This document shows positions 1 to 9,168 of a DNA stretch of 64,000 bases, one piece after another. The stretch is from Oxalobacteraceae bacterium UBA6018 (GTDB lineage: Bacteria; Pseudomonadota; Gammaproteobacteria; Burkholderiales; Burkholderiaceae_D). The stretch spans positions 46,974 to 110,973 of the forward strand of contig DIZW01000109.1 in NCBI GenBank assembly GCA_002428015.1, written 5' to 3'. Under the pieces are notes generated by a model, which worked only from the letters and a program-made list of their open reading frames with translations, searched no databases and had not been told where the DNA came from. The translations under genes were made by a program, and so were the position numbers. The first letter of the stretch is position 1; each line of letters starts with the position of its first letter.

Positions 1-24
1 AGCCCACACAGCGCGTACCCATGG

Positions 25-49
25 AAAAAGAGCGCCGGGCGGCGCTCTT
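25..49 (-). terminator. Intrinsic terminator downstream of the hemerythrin-like gene
   Basis: A perfect 9-bp stem (AAGAGCGCC at 28-36 and GGCGCTCTT at 41-49) with a 4-nt loop is followed, on the minus strand, by a run of T (the A tract at 25-29). It lies about 90 bp past the stop of the minus-strand hemerythrin gene, so it most likely ends that transcript. Confidence 0.7.
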
Positions 50-136
50 GCGGGACAGCGGAACGCTGCGCGATGAGCGCTGGCGGCGGCGGTTGCGGCC
101 ATGAGCATCAGGGCCGGCGAGGCCGGTTCCGTTACT

Positions 137-637
137 TTACAAGATGATTTCGGCCTTGCGCTGCGCCATTTGCTGGCCCAGCTCTTCCAGGTCCAGCTTG
201 CTGTCCCGCGCTTTCGGAAACATTTCACCTTCCTCCTCGCCGACGTGGTGGTCTATCATTTCCGACAGCACCTTGACCTTGGCGTCGAACAGGTCGTCGC
301 TGGCGTCCATCTCCTGGATCTGCGCGATCAAATCCTTGGCGGACGCGTGCTCGACGGTGGCTTCGTCGACCATGTCCTCGTTGTCCTTCCTGGCCTCGCG
401 CATGGCGGGATAGAATATTTCTTCCTCGATCATGGAATGCTTGATCAGCTCCTCGCAGATCTGGGTGGCCAGTTTTTTCTTGCTGGCGTGGGCGCGGTCG
501 CTCAGGGCCTCGAACTGCTCGAACAAGGCCTTGACGTTCTCGTGGTCCTCGGTCAACAGGGTGATCGCGTCCATGCTGTCGGCCGGGGTGCGCATGGCGC
601 CCTTGGCGGTCTTGCCGCTGGTGGTAGAAGTTCGCAT
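137..637 (-). CDS. Hemerythrin HHE cation-binding domain protein
   Basis: 166-residue soluble protein with the spaced His/Glu pattern of the HHE hemerythrin family: TEDHENVKALFEQFE near residue 30, HSMIEEEIFYPAMRE near 65-80, HASAKDLI near 97, and HHVGEEEGEMFPKAR near 130-145. These residues normally bind a di-iron centre used for oxygen, NO or iron sensing and storage. The ATG at 637 has a good AAGGAG ribosome site 7 bases upstream. The gene is monocistronic, with an intrinsic terminator downstream. The family assignment is firm; the ligand and physiological role cannot be read from the sequence. Confidence 0.85.
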   Translation of the reverse strand: MRTSTTSGKTAKGAMRTPADSMDAITLLTEDHENVKALFEQFEALSDRAHASKKKLATQICEELIKHSMIEEEIFYPAMREARKDNEDMVDEATVEHASAKDLIAQIQEMDASDDLFDAKVKVLSEMIDHHVGEEEGEMFPKARDSKLDLEELGQQMAQRKAEIIL

Positions 638-888
638 CAGGTGCTCCTTTTATTCGTTGGAAACTTGCCGTGACGGGGCAACCGGGTTGCCGCCACACAG
701 CGAAAATCCATGGTAGGCGAACTCAAACGCGGGTGAAGTAGGCGCACCCGCAGAGTCGACGTAGGAATACGCCTCAGCCAACCCATCGTTCCGCTCGGTG
801 CGCTGAGGAACGGAACAAGGCGGGCGCTCCGTTATACTCCGCTAAAAATCTCGCCTCACTGATTGCCTCACCTCACCAGGATCGCTAC

Positions 889-3432
889 GTGGAACAACCA
901 GCAAGCAAGGCCGAGCGCCTGCGCCAGCACACCGAACGCGCCCTCGGCGCCGCCTCCCAGCACGCCCAGGCCGGCTACGGCCGGGGGCGCGCCTACCTCA
1001 TGAACCAGCCGCCGTGGCGGCGCGTGGTGCTGCTCCTGCTGTGGGCCTTGGCCGCGCTGCTGGCGCTGCTGCTGGCCTATGTGCTGGTGCTCATTCCCAT
1101 GACCCCGGGCATCAGCGACCTCAAGCAGGCGCGCGCGGCCAAGGCCACCGTCATCGTCTCCGGCGACGGCAAGCTGCTGGCCACGCTCGACCAGGGCGCC
1201 CAGGAGCGCGTCAAGCTCAAGGATATTTCGCCCAACGTGGTGTCGGCCCTGATCGCCACCGAAGACCGGCGCTTCTACGACCACCACGGGATCGACTTCA
1301 AGCGCTCGCTGGCGGCCATCGCCTACAGCGTCAAGGGCGACACCCAGGGCGGCTCGACCATCACCCAGCAGCTGGCGCGCAATATGTTCCCCGACGAGAT
1401 AGGGCGCTCGCGCAATCTCAACCGCAAGCTCAAGGAGATGATCACCGCGCTCAAGATCGAGGCCACCTACAGCAAGCCGGAGATCCTGGAAGCCTACCTG
1501 AACACCGTGCCCTTCCTGTACAACAGCTTCGGCATCGAGATGGCGGCGCGCACCTACTTCAGCAAGTCGGCGGCCCAGCTCGACATTGCCGAGGCCGCGA
1601 CCCTGGTGGGCATGCTCAAGGGGACCAACTACTACAATCCGGTCACCAATCCGGAACGCTCGCTGCAGCGCCGCAACGTGGTGCTGGGCCAGATGCACAA
1701 GTATGGCGTGCTCAACGACAAGCGCTACGCCCAGCTGCTCAAGCGCCCGCTGCGCTTGCATTTCGCGCGCCGCGCCGAGCGCCCCGGCACCGAAACCCAC
1801 TTCACCAGCTATGTGCGCAAGTGGCTCATCGACTGGGCCGACGAGAACGACTACAACCTCCAGCTCGACGGCCTGGTGGTCCAGACCACGCTCGACTCGA
1901 CCCTGCAGCAGGCCGCCACCCGCGCGCTCGAGCGCCAGGCCGACGCCTTGCAGACGGTGGCCGACGTCGAGTGGGCCCAGGCCAACAGCGGCTCCTCGCC
2001 CAACGTGGGCGGCTACGCCGGCATGCATGGCGCCGTGACGCCGTTCGAGTATTTCTGGAAGTCCAAGCCGGAGCTGGTGGACGCCTTCGTGCGCGAGTCG
2101 CCCGACTACCGCAAGGCCGTGGCCGACGGCGAGAGCGGCGCGGCGGCGCTCAAGCGCCTGCGTGGCGAGCGCGCCTTCATGAGCGCGCTGCGGCACGCCA
2201 AGACGCGCCTGGAGGCAGGATTCGTCGCGCTCGACCCGGCCAGCGGCGAGGTGCGGGCCTGGGTCGGCAGCCGCGACTTCCAGAAGGAGCAATTCGACCA
2301 CGTGTCCCAGGCCGCGCGCCAGCCCGGCTCGACCTTCAAGCCGATCGTGTACGGCGCCGCGCTGGAAAAAGGCTTCTCGCCGGAGCGCACCTACCGCGAC
2401 GCGGTCATGAACATCAAGGCCGGCGACGGCACCTTGTGGCGGCCCACCGACATGCACGGCAGCACGGGCGCGGCCATGACACTGCGCGACGGCCTCGTGT
2501 ATTCGAAGAACACCATCACGGCCCAGGTGATGCAGGACGTGGGCCTGCCCAGCATTATCAAGCTGGCGCGCGACCTGGGCATCAAGGACAGCAAGCTGGC
2601 CCCGGTGCCCTCGCTGGCGCTGGGCACCAGCCCGGTGACCCTGCTGGAAATGGTCAACGTCTACGCCAGCATCGCGGCCCAGGGCGAATACCACAAGCCG
2701 GTGTTCATCAAGCGCATCACCGACCGCTCCGGCAAGGTGATCGCCGACTTCGGCGGCGCGCCGGGCCAGCGCGCCATGTCGGCCGAGTCGGCCGCCACCC
2801 TGGTCGACATGATGCGCGGGGTGATCGACCGCGGCACCGGCACCGCGATCCGCTACCGCTTCGGCATCACCGCCGACGTGGCCGGCAAGACCGGCACCAC
2901 CCAGAACAACACCGACGGCTGGTTCATCATGATGCATCCGAACCTGGTGGCCGGCGCCTGGGTGGGCTTCAACGACAACCGCGTGAGCATGCGCAGCAGT
3001 TACTGGGGGCAGGGCGGCCACAACGCGATCTTGCTGGTGGGCGACTTCTTCAAGACCGCGCTCAGTTCCGGCAAGCTCGACCCGGCGGCCCTGTTCCCGG
3101 GCGGGAAACGGCCGCCGCCGCTGCGCCAGGACGAGCCGCGCGATGTAGAGGAGGAACCGGGCGAACTCCAGCAGGACGGCATGCCGCCGCCACCACCGCC
3201 GCCACCGCAGACGGACAGCGCCGACGGCGCGGTCGAGGATACCCCGGTCGAGGTGATCGCCCCGGACCAGCCGGCGCGCAACTACCAGTCCGGCGACCGG
3301 GCCGTGCCCGAGCCGCGCCGGCGCCAGCCGCCGCCCGACTCTGCGCCCACCCCGCAGGATGGGGGCGACGCGCCGCCGCCGGACGCGCGCACCTTACCGC
3401 CGCCGGAGCCCAGCGATCCGCCGCAGCAGTAA
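889..3432 (+). CDS. Class A (bifunctional) penicillin-binding protein
   Basis: 847-residue inner-membrane peptidoglycan synthase. A cytoplasmic tail and one membrane segment (about 46-69) are followed by a GT51 glycosyltransferase domain with the catalytic Glu125 in TEDRRFYDHHG and the GGSTITQQLARN motif, then a transpeptidase domain with Ser481 (STFK), SKN at 539-541 and KTGT at 667-670. The last 120 residues are Pro-rich and low complexity, with a run of Pro near residue 770, probably a disordered periplasmic tail. It starts at GTG 889; a TATACT -10-like hexamer lies at 833-838. It resembles the PBP1A/1C group; I do not assign mrcA because paralogues are common in this order. Confidence 0.9.
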   Translation: MEQPASKAERLRQHTERALGAASQHAQAGYGRGRAYLMNQPPWRRVVLLLLWALAALLALLLAYVLVLIPMTPGISDLKQARAAKATVIVSGDGKLLATLDQGAQERVKLKDISPNVVSALIATEDRRFYDHHGIDFKRSLAAIAYSVKGDTQGGSTITQQLARNMFPDEIGRSRNLNRKLKEMITALKIEATYSKPEILEAYLNTVPFLYNSFGIEMAARTYFSKSAAQLDIAEAATLVGMLKGTNYYNPVTNPERSLQRRNVVLGQMHKYGVLNDKRYAQLLKRPLRLHFARRAERPGTETHFTSYVRKWLIDWADENDYNLQLDGLVVQTTLDSTLQQAATRALERQADALQTVADVEWAQANSGSSPNVGGYAGMHGAVTPFEYFWKSKPELVDAFVRESPDYRKAVADGESGAAALKRLRGERAFMSALRHAKTRLEAGFVALDPASGEVRAWVGSRDFQKEQFDHVSQAARQPGSTFKPIVYGAALEKGFSPERTYRDAVMNIKAGDGTLWRPTDMHGSTGAAMTLRDGLVYSKNTITAQVMQDVGLPSIIKLARDLGIKDSKLAPVPSLALGTSPVTLLEMVNVYASIAAQGEYHKPVFIKRITDRSGKVIADFGGAPGQRAMSAESAATLVDMMRGVIDRGTGTAIRYRFGITADVAGKTGTTQNNTDGWFIMMHPNLVAGAWVGFNDNRVSMRSSYWGQGGHNAILLVGDFFKTALSSGKLDPAALFPGGKRPPPLRQDEPRDVEEEPGELQQDGMPPPPPPPPQTDSADGAVEDTPVEVIAPDQPARNYQSGDRAVPEPRRRQPPPDSAPTPQDGGDAPPPDARTLPPPEPSDPPQQ

Positions 3433-3479
3433 TCTACCCGCCGCTGGAGCCCTGCGATCGGCCGCGGCGGTAATGGCGC

Positions 3480-4724
3480 TCAGGGCGGCGCCAGCAGGTC
3501 GGCGCGCGGCATGCCCCAGGGCGGCACGTGGGCCGGGCAGGGCAGGAAGGCCGAGTAGCGCAGTGGCAGGGTGGTGAAGTTTTCACCCGCGCCGAAACGG
3601 GCGTCGCTGGCGCTGTCGCCGGCAATCGACGGCACGCGCGCGAAGCGCATCCAGGCGGCGAAGCGGCAATCGTCGCGCGTGAGCAGGCGCAGCCGTTGCA
3701 GGCTGCTGTCGTGCTCCCAGCGCACAAGCAGCACGCGCGCGTCGCCGGGCAGGCTGGCGCCATGCGCGGCGGCGGCCCGGGCGCCGCCGAGGGCGAAAGG
3801 GCAAGCGCCGGCCGCCAGCAGCGCCGGCGCGGCGCTGACCACCGCGCGCCGCACACGGTAGCTGGCGGCCGCGTCGCGCCGCTCGACGGTGGCGACATTC
3901 CAGCACAGCGGATTGGAGGGGTAGGCGGTCAGGGCGGCGTCGGCCAGCACGGACGCGTCCGGCCCGGCGCCCAGCGCGCCGGCCAGCTCGCGCCTGACCA
4001 GGGCGGCGCTGCCTGCCTGGAGCGCCACGAACAAGGTCGCCAGCGCCATGCCGGCGGCCAGGGCCGCGCGCCCGCGCGCGCCGGCGCGCCAGCCCAGCGC
4101 GCCCAGTCCCAGGGCGGCCAGCGCCAGCGCCGCCGCCGAACCCCACAGCAGATAGCCCTTGGCCGTCCCCAGCGCCACCGCCGCCGCCAGCAGCGCCAGC
4201 AGCGCCACGCGCCGGCCCGCGCCCAGGCTCATCGCCAGCGGCACCCCGAAGGCGATCCAGAACAGCGGCTCGACGATGAACACCAGGTCGCCGAACAGCC
4301 AGCGCGCGTCGAACGGGTAGAACGGGTGAAGGCCGTAGGAATTGAGATAGTCGAAGCCCAGATGCAGGGCCAGGCCGCCGCCCAGGCATCCGGACAGGCC
4401 GGCGCGCGCCGGCGCGCTGGCGCGCAGCAGGGCGCGCGCGCCCGGCCAGGCGAGCCAGACCAGGCCGGCCAGCAGCAGGGCCTGGGGCAGGGCGTACAGC
4501 AGCGTGTGGGTGTGGCCGCGGTGGTGCAGCAGGTAGCCGAGGGGGGAGGGCAGCAGGCCGGTGGCGAACAGATCCAGGTCGGGGCAATTGCTGGCGGCCC
4601 AGCCCGCGAACAGCAGCAGGCGCCGGCGCGCACGCTGGGACGCCGAATCCGGTTCGGCGGCGAGGCTGCGGTGAACCAGTTCGGCGGCGGCCAGTCCAAA
4701 TAGCGAATGACTGAGATTGTCCAT
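3480..4724 (-). CDS. Membrane-bound metal-dependent hydrolase, YdjM/DUF457 family
   Basis: 414-residue polytopic membrane protein beginning MDNLSHSLFGLAAAELVHRS, which is the hallmark N-terminus of the YdjM/DUF457 'membrane-bound metal-dependent hydrolase' family. Conserved His/Asp residues (HSLFG, NCPDLDL, HHRGHTHTLLY) lie in and next to membrane helices. At least six hydrophobic segments follow, then a periplasmic-like C-terminal domain. The gene is convergent with the penicillin-binding protein (47-bp gap) and divergent from the porin. The biochemical activity of the family is poorly defined, so the enzyme name is nominal. Confidence 0.75.
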   Translation of the reverse strand: MDNLSHSLFGLAAAELVHRSLAAEPDSASQRARRRLLLFAGWAASNCPDLDLFATGLLPSPLGYLLHHRGHTHTLLYALPQALLLAGLVWLAWPGARALLRASAPARAGLSGCLGGGLALHLGFDYLNSYGLHPFYPFDARWLFGDLVFIVEPLFWIAFGVPLAMSLGAGRRVALLALLAAAVALGTAKGYLLWGSAAALALAALGLGALGWRAGARGRAALAAGMALATLFVALQAGSAALVRRELAGALGAGPDASVLADAALTAYPSNPLCWNVATVERRDAAASYRVRRAVVSAAPALLAAGACPFALGGARAAAAHGASLPGDARVLLVRWEHDSSLQRLRLLTRDDCRFAAWMRFARVPSIAGDSASDARFGAGENFTTLPLRYSAFLPCPAHVPPWGMPRADLLAPP

Positions 4725-4826
4725 GGCGGCGATCTTACCTGGATGCGTGTACCTGTGGACATTTCGCTGGCGGATTGTCCCCGCGGCTTCGGCCGTCCCT
4801 ACAACAAGCACAACAAGGAAACCATC

Positions 4827-5933
4827 ATGAAGAAATCTCTCATCGCACTGGCCGTGTTGGGCGCCGCGGCCGGGCTGGCCCAGGCGCAGTCGGCGGTCGG
4901 CATCTACGGCATCATCGACGCCGGCCTGGTGCACGAACGCGGCGGCGCGGCCGGCAATGTCACCAAGCTCAGCAGCGGGATCGGCTCGGCCTCGCGGCTC
5001 GGCTTTCGCGGCAGCGAGGACCTGGGCGGCGGCTGGTCGGCCAACTTCGTGCTCGAGGCGGGCCCGCGCGTGGACACCGGCGAGCTCGACGTCCCCGGCA
5101 GCATCTTCAACCGCCAGGCCTACGTTGGCTTCCGGCACAACGACCTGGGCGCGCTGACCTTGGGGCGCCAGTACACGCCTTACTACCTCACGCTGAGCAC
5201 CGTGGGCGACCCCTTCGGCGCCGGCTACGCGGGCACGGCCAAGAACCTGTTCCCGGCCGGCGGCAACAACACGCGCACCAGCAACGCCTTCGTGTACACC
5301 TCGCCGGTGATGTCGGGCGTGAGCGGCGAGCTGCTGTACGCGCTCGGCGAGCAGCAGGGCAGCGCGGCGGCCGGGCGCCAGCTCGGGTTCGCGCTGACCT
5401 ACGCCCAGGGCCCGCTCAACGCGCGCATTGCCTACAGCCGGCGCAACAACGACATCACCGCGGCGGCCGGCGCGGCCATGGTGCCGCCGGTGCCCGCGGC
5501 CGACCACGACAGCGCCCGCAACACCGTGGTGGCGGCCAACTACGACTTCGGGGTGGCGCGCGCGTATGCCGCGTTCGGCTTCGACAAGGGCTTCAACAGC
5601 GGGCTGCTGCCCAACAGCGGCACGCCCTACGGCGGGGTCAAGGCCACCCCGTCGACCGACGCGCGCGAGTGGCTGCTGGGCGCATCGGTGCCGATCGACG
5701 CGGCCAACACCGTGCTGGCCTCGTACATCCGCAAGGACGACCGGACCTTCCTCAACCAGGACGCGCATCAGTGGGCGCTGGGCATGACGCACGCGCTGTC
5801 CAAGCGCACCAGCCTGTACGCCGCCTACGCCAAGATCATCAACCGGCGCGGGGCCGGCTACACGGTCGGCAACAACACCGAAGTGGGCAGCGGCAGCAGC
5901 GCGGTCAACCTCGGCGTGCGCCATACGTTTTAG
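4827..5933 (+). CDS. Gram-negative trimeric porin (Burkholderiales OmpC-like)
   Basis: 368-residue outer-membrane porin. It has a classical signal peptide, MKKSLIALAVLGAAAGLAQA, cleaved before QSAVGIYG. The mature start VGIYGIIDAGLVHERG and the ending GVRHTF with terminal Phe are typical of the 16-strand porins of Burkholderiales (Porin_4). Alternating hydrophobic/polar strands and internal motifs (SRLGFRGSEDLGGG, NRQAYVGF, LTLGRQYTP) fit the family. Start ATG 4827 has an AAGGAA ribosome site 7 bases upstream. It would mediate diffusion of small solutes; substrate preference is unknown. Confidence 0.9.
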   Translation: MKKSLIALAVLGAAAGLAQAQSAVGIYGIIDAGLVHERGGAAGNVTKLSSGIGSASRLGFRGSEDLGGGWSANFVLEAGPRVDTGELDVPGSIFNRQAYVGFRHNDLGALTLGRQYTPYYLTLSTVGDPFGAGYAGTAKNLFPAGGNNTRTSNAFVYTSPVMSGVSGELLYALGEQQGSAAAGRQLGFALTYAQGPLNARIAYSRRNNDITAAAGAAMVPPVPAADHDSARNTVVAANYDFGVARAYAAFGFDKGFNSGLLPNSGTPYGGVKATPSTDAREWLLGASVPIDAANTVLASYIRKDDRTFLNQDAHQWALGMTHALSKRTSLYAAYAKIINRRGAGYTVGNNTEVGSGSSAVNLGVRHTF

Positions 5934-5982
5934 CTTATGAGGGCTGCGGGCAGGGCGCCCGCGAAGTTCGCAGGAGGTTTGC

Positions 5983-6639
5983 ATGATGAGCACGCCGCAT
6001 CGGGAAATGGTCAGCATCGCGGTCGAGGCAGGGACGGTGGAAGGCATGCTGGCCATGCCGGATACCGCCTGCGGGGTGGTGCTGTTTGCGCACGGCAGCG
6101 GGAGCGGGCGCAACAGTCCGCGCAATAACTTCGTCGCCGGCGAGCTGCGCCGCGCCGGCCTGGCCACCCTGGTCATGGACCTGCTGACGCCGGAGGAGGA
6201 GCGCATCACGGCGATGCGCTTCGACATCTCCCTGCTGGCCGCGCGGCTCGCGCTGGCGGCCGGCTGGCTGGCGGCAAACCCCGCGTGCCGGGATTTGCCG
6301 CTCGGCCTGTTCGGCGCCAGCACCGGCGCCGCCGCGGCGCTCGAGCTGGCCGCCGCGCGGCCGGAGGCGGTGCGGGCCGTGGTCTCGCGCGGCGGGCGTC
6401 CCGACCTGGCCGCGCCGGCGTCGCTGGCGGGCGTGCGCGCGCCCACCCTGCTGATCGTGGGCGCGCTCGACACCGAGGTGGTGGCGCTGAACCGGCGCGC
6501 GCTGGCCGCGCTGCACTGCGAGCGCGCCATCGAGATCGTGCCCGGCGCCACTCACTTGTTCGAGGAGCCCGGCACCCTCGACATCGTCGCCGCGCTGGCG
6601 GCGGGCTGGTTCGCGCGCTGGCTGACGGTGGCAGCATGA
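5983..6639 (+). CDS. Alpha/beta hydrolase, dienelactone hydrolase-like
   Basis: 218-residue cytoplasmic alpha/beta hydrolase. The oxyanion-loop segment VVLFAHGSGSGRNSPRN (about 31-47), the nucleophile elbow GLFGASTGAAAAL (Ser near 109), an acidic residue in ALDTEVVALN near 166 and His in PGATHLFEEPG near 192 form the expected triad. Such 'HGSGSGR' proteins are often encoded next to phosphoribosyltransferase genes in stress clusters; here the neighbour is the porin 49 bp upstream. A strong AGGAGG lies at 5972-5977; either ATG 5983 or ATG 5986 could be used. The substrate is unknown. Confidence 0.8.
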   Translation: MMSTPHREMVSIAVEAGTVEGMLAMPDTACGVVLFAHGSGSGRNSPRNNFVAGELRRAGLATLVMDLLTPEEERITAMRFDISLLAARLALAAGWLAANPACRDLPLGLFGASTGAAAALELAAARPEAVRAVVSRGGRPDLAAPASLAGVRAPTLLIVGALDTEVVALNRRALAALHCERAIEIVPGATHLFEEPGTLDIVAALAAGWFARWLTVAA

Positions 6640-6814
6640 ATGGCGGCCGGTTTCGCCAGGGTGGGCCCTAGGCTGGGTGTACCGCGCAGACGGCGGCGCA
6701 GGCATTGCTGCACCGCACTAGTACAAAGTTTCCAACGCGCACCGAACAAGGGCGGTCCGCTGACTGATTTAGTTCGGTCGAACCGCACTCGTACCACTTT
6801 TTCGCTGGCCCGGA

Positions 6815-6840
6815 TGTTGCTTAATGGATGTTAAGCAACA
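6815..6840. promoter_or_regulatory. Perfect 10-bp inverted repeat in the 5' region of the GGDEF/EAL gene
   Basis: TGTTGCTTAA at 6815-6824 is exactly complementary to TTAAGCAACA at 6831-6840, with a 6-base spacer. It ends 19 bases before the preferred ATG at 6860. It could be an operator for a dimeric repressor or an mRNA hairpin. It has no T run, so a terminator is unlikely. Confidence 0.55.
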
Positions 6841-6859
6841 GACATGGGAGAGCGGAAAC

Positions 6860-9160
6860 ATGGAATACCAATTAGCCGGCCACGTGCGACCACCCACCCA
6901 GGCGGCCATCGCCTGGCCCGCCGCGCTGCTGGCGCGAGCAGGCACGCCCGATCCGGTGGCGCGCGCGGCAGGATTCGGCCGCTGGTGGCTGGACCGCGCC
7001 AGCGGCGCCTTGCTGCTGTCGCTGGAGGCGGCGCAACTGCTGGGCCAGCGGTTTGGACCGCACGCCGGCCTGCGCGACGCGTTCGGTGCGGCCATGGCGG
7101 AAGATTTGCCCTTGCTGCGCGCGGTGCTGGCGCCGCGCCAGGACGCCTGCCACGCGGAGTGCGAGTTCCGCGTGCACAGCCGCGCCGACGGTTTGCGCTG
7201 GCTGCGCCTGGCGCTGCTGCCGGCCGCCGGCGCGCCGGCCGAGGGCGTCGTCGCCGATATCACCGCCATCAAGCACGCGGCCATGCGCGAGGCGTTCAGC
7301 TTCGAGTCGACCCAGCTGATGATTGGCACACATACCCTGGACGAGGCGGTCAGCAAGATGATCGCCCTGGTGTGCGCCGACCTGGGCTGGGACTGCGGCA
7401 TGTACTGGTCGATGGAGCAGTCCGGCGCCGACGCCGGGCGCCTCGTGTGTTCGCAGTTCTGGAGCGGCGGCCCGCACCCGGTGCCGGACGCCGCCGGCGG
7501 CCTGCGCTTGTCGATCGGCGCGCGCGAAGGCGTGGTCGGCGCGGTGTGGAGCTCGGGGCAGGCGCGCTGGATCGAAGACCTGGCCAGCGATCCCGAATTC
7601 CTGTTCCCCCGATACGCGCGCCAGGCCGGCATCCATTCCGGCTACGCCTTCCCGGTGGCCTACGATAGCGACGACGGCTGCCGCCACCGCCCCGGCGTGC
7701 TGATCTTCTTCAGCTGCCTGGCGCGCCAGCGCGCCGCCCAGCTGCCCAACCTGTCGGCCGCGATCGGCGCGCTGATCGCCCAGACCGCGCAGCGCATGGC
7801 GCAGCAGGAGAGCATCCGCGAGCTGGCCCAGGTCGACGGCCTGACCGGGCTGGCCAACCGGCGCCACTTCCACGACCTGCTCGCGGCGGCCTGCAAGCGC
7901 GCCGCGGCGCGCGGCACGGCCATCGGCCTGTTGTTCATCGACCTGGACCGCTTCAAGCCGATCAACGACGGCCTCGGTCACGCCGCCGGCGACGCCGTGC
8001 TGCGCCAGTTCGCCCAGCGCCTGGCTGCGCTAGCGCCGCCCGGCTGCCAGGCCGGCCGGGTCGGCGGCGACGAATTCGCGCTGTTCTTCGACCCCGGCAC
8101 CGGCCAGCAGGCGGGCGCGGGCCTGCTGGCGCTGGCCAACGCCGTGCTGGCCGCGGCGCGCACGCGCTTTCTGGTCAATGGGCGCGAACTGGTGATCTCG
8201 GCCAGCATCGGCGTGAGCCTGTTCCCCGACCACGGGCGGCTCGGCGCCGAGCTGCTGCGCCACGCCGACAGCGCCATGTACCGGGTCAAGCGCGCCGGAC
8301 GCAACGGCATCGGCTTCTATTCCGGCGACGGGCCCGGCGGCGAGCTGCCCAGTCACGCGGCCCTGCTGCAGCAGTTGACCGTCGAGGCCGAGCTGCTCGA
8401 CGCGCTCGACGGCGGCCAGCTGTTCGTCGAGTACCAGCCGGTGTGCGACACCGCCGCCCAGGGCTTGCGCGCGGTGGAGGCGCTGGTGCGCTGGCGCCGT
8501 CCGAGCGGCGAGATCGTGCGGCCGGACGTGTTCATCCCGATCGCTGAGCAAAGCCACCTGATCGTCGACATCGGCCGCTGGGTGATCCGCCAGGCCTGCA
8601 AGGACCTGGCGCGCATGCACGCGGCCGGGCTGGAAGGCCTGCAGGTGAACGTCAACATGGCCGCGCTCGAATTCTTGAACGTCAATCTGCCGCTGGAGCT
8701 GGCCGCCATCGCCGACGCCGCCGGGGTCGATCCCCACCACGTGTGCCTGGAGCTGACCGAGGGGATGATGATGAACCACGCCGAGCAGGTGATCCCGGTG
8801 ATGCACGCGCTGCGCCGGCGCGGCTTCAAGATCAGCGTGGACGATTTCGGCATGGGCTACTCCTCGCTGTCGCGCCTGAAGGACCTGCCGATCTCCTCGC
8901 TCAAGATCGACCGCTCGTTCGTGAACGGCCTGCCGGGCGACCACCACGATTGCGCCATCGTCCGGACCATCCTCGACATCGGCCGCAACATGCAGCTCGA
9001 CGTGATCGCCGAAGGGGTCGAGACCGAGTCGCAGCTGGACCACCTGGGCCGGCTCGGCTGCCACCTGGTGCAGGGCTATCTGACGGGTCGCCCGATGGCG
9101 CTGGCCGCGCTGGTCGAGCGCCACGCCGCCCCGTGTTCCCATACGCTTGTCCACTCATAG
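6860..9160 (+). CDS. PAS-GAF-GGDEF-EAL cyclic-di-GMP signalling protein
   Basis: 766-residue soluble protein predicted to make and/or degrade cyclic-di-GMP. In order: a PAS-like segment (about 25-130), a GAF-like domain (about 150-300), a GGDEF domain with an intact GGDEF at 402-406, and an EAL domain with the EAL motif at 540-542, ELTEG and DDFGMGYSSL. Both active sites look intact. ATG 6860 is preferred because GGAGAG lies upstream; an in-frame ATG at 6824 would sit inside the 6815-6840 inverted repeat. The next gene begins 9 bases after the stop and its ribosome site overlaps this stop codon, so the two are cotranscribed. Confidence 0.88.
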   Translation: MEYQLAGHVRPPTQAAIAWPAALLARAGTPDPVARAAGFGRWWLDRASGALLLSLEAAQLLGQRFGPHAGLRDAFGAAMAEDLPLLRAVLAPRQDACHAECEFRVHSRADGLRWLRLALLPAAGAPAEGVVADITAIKHAAMREAFSFESTQLMIGTHTLDEAVSKMIALVCADLGWDCGMYWSMEQSGADAGRLVCSQFWSGGPHPVPDAAGGLRLSIGAREGVVGAVWSSGQARWIEDLASDPEFLFPRYARQAGIHSGYAFPVAYDSDDGCRHRPGVLIFFSCLARQRAAQLPNLSAAIGALIAQTAQRMAQQESIRELAQVDGLTGLANRRHFHDLLAAACKRAAARGTAIGLLFIDLDRFKPINDGLGHAAGDAVLRQFAQRLAALAPPGCQAGRVGGDEFALFFDPGTGQQAGAGLLALANAVLAAARTRFLVNGRELVISASIGVSLFPDHGRLGAELLRHADSAMYRVKRAGRNGIGFYSGDGPGGELPSHAALLQQLTVEAELLDALDGGQLFVEYQPVCDTAAQGLRAVEALVRWRRPSGEIVRPDVFIPIAEQSHLIVDIGRWVIRQACKDLARMHAAGLEGLQVNVNMAALEFLNVNLPLELAAIADAAGVDPHHVCLELTEGMMMNHAEQVIPVMHALRRRGFKISVDDFGMGYSSLSRLKDLPISSLKIDRSFVNGLPGDHHDCAIVRTILDIGRNMQLDVIAEGVETESQLDHLGRLGCHLVQGYLTGRPMALAALVERHAAPCSHTLVHS

Positions 9161-9168
9161 GAGCCCGC

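Noticed and set aside
868..3021. 717-codon minus-strand open frame
   Set aside because: Antisense to the penicillin-binding protein, His/Gly/Ala-rich shadow composition, no domain motif.
4725..6551. Long minus-strand frame continuing upstream of the YdjM-like gene
   Set aside because: It is antisense to the porin and hydrolase; the YdjM-like protein starts at the canonical MDNLSHSLFG at 4724.
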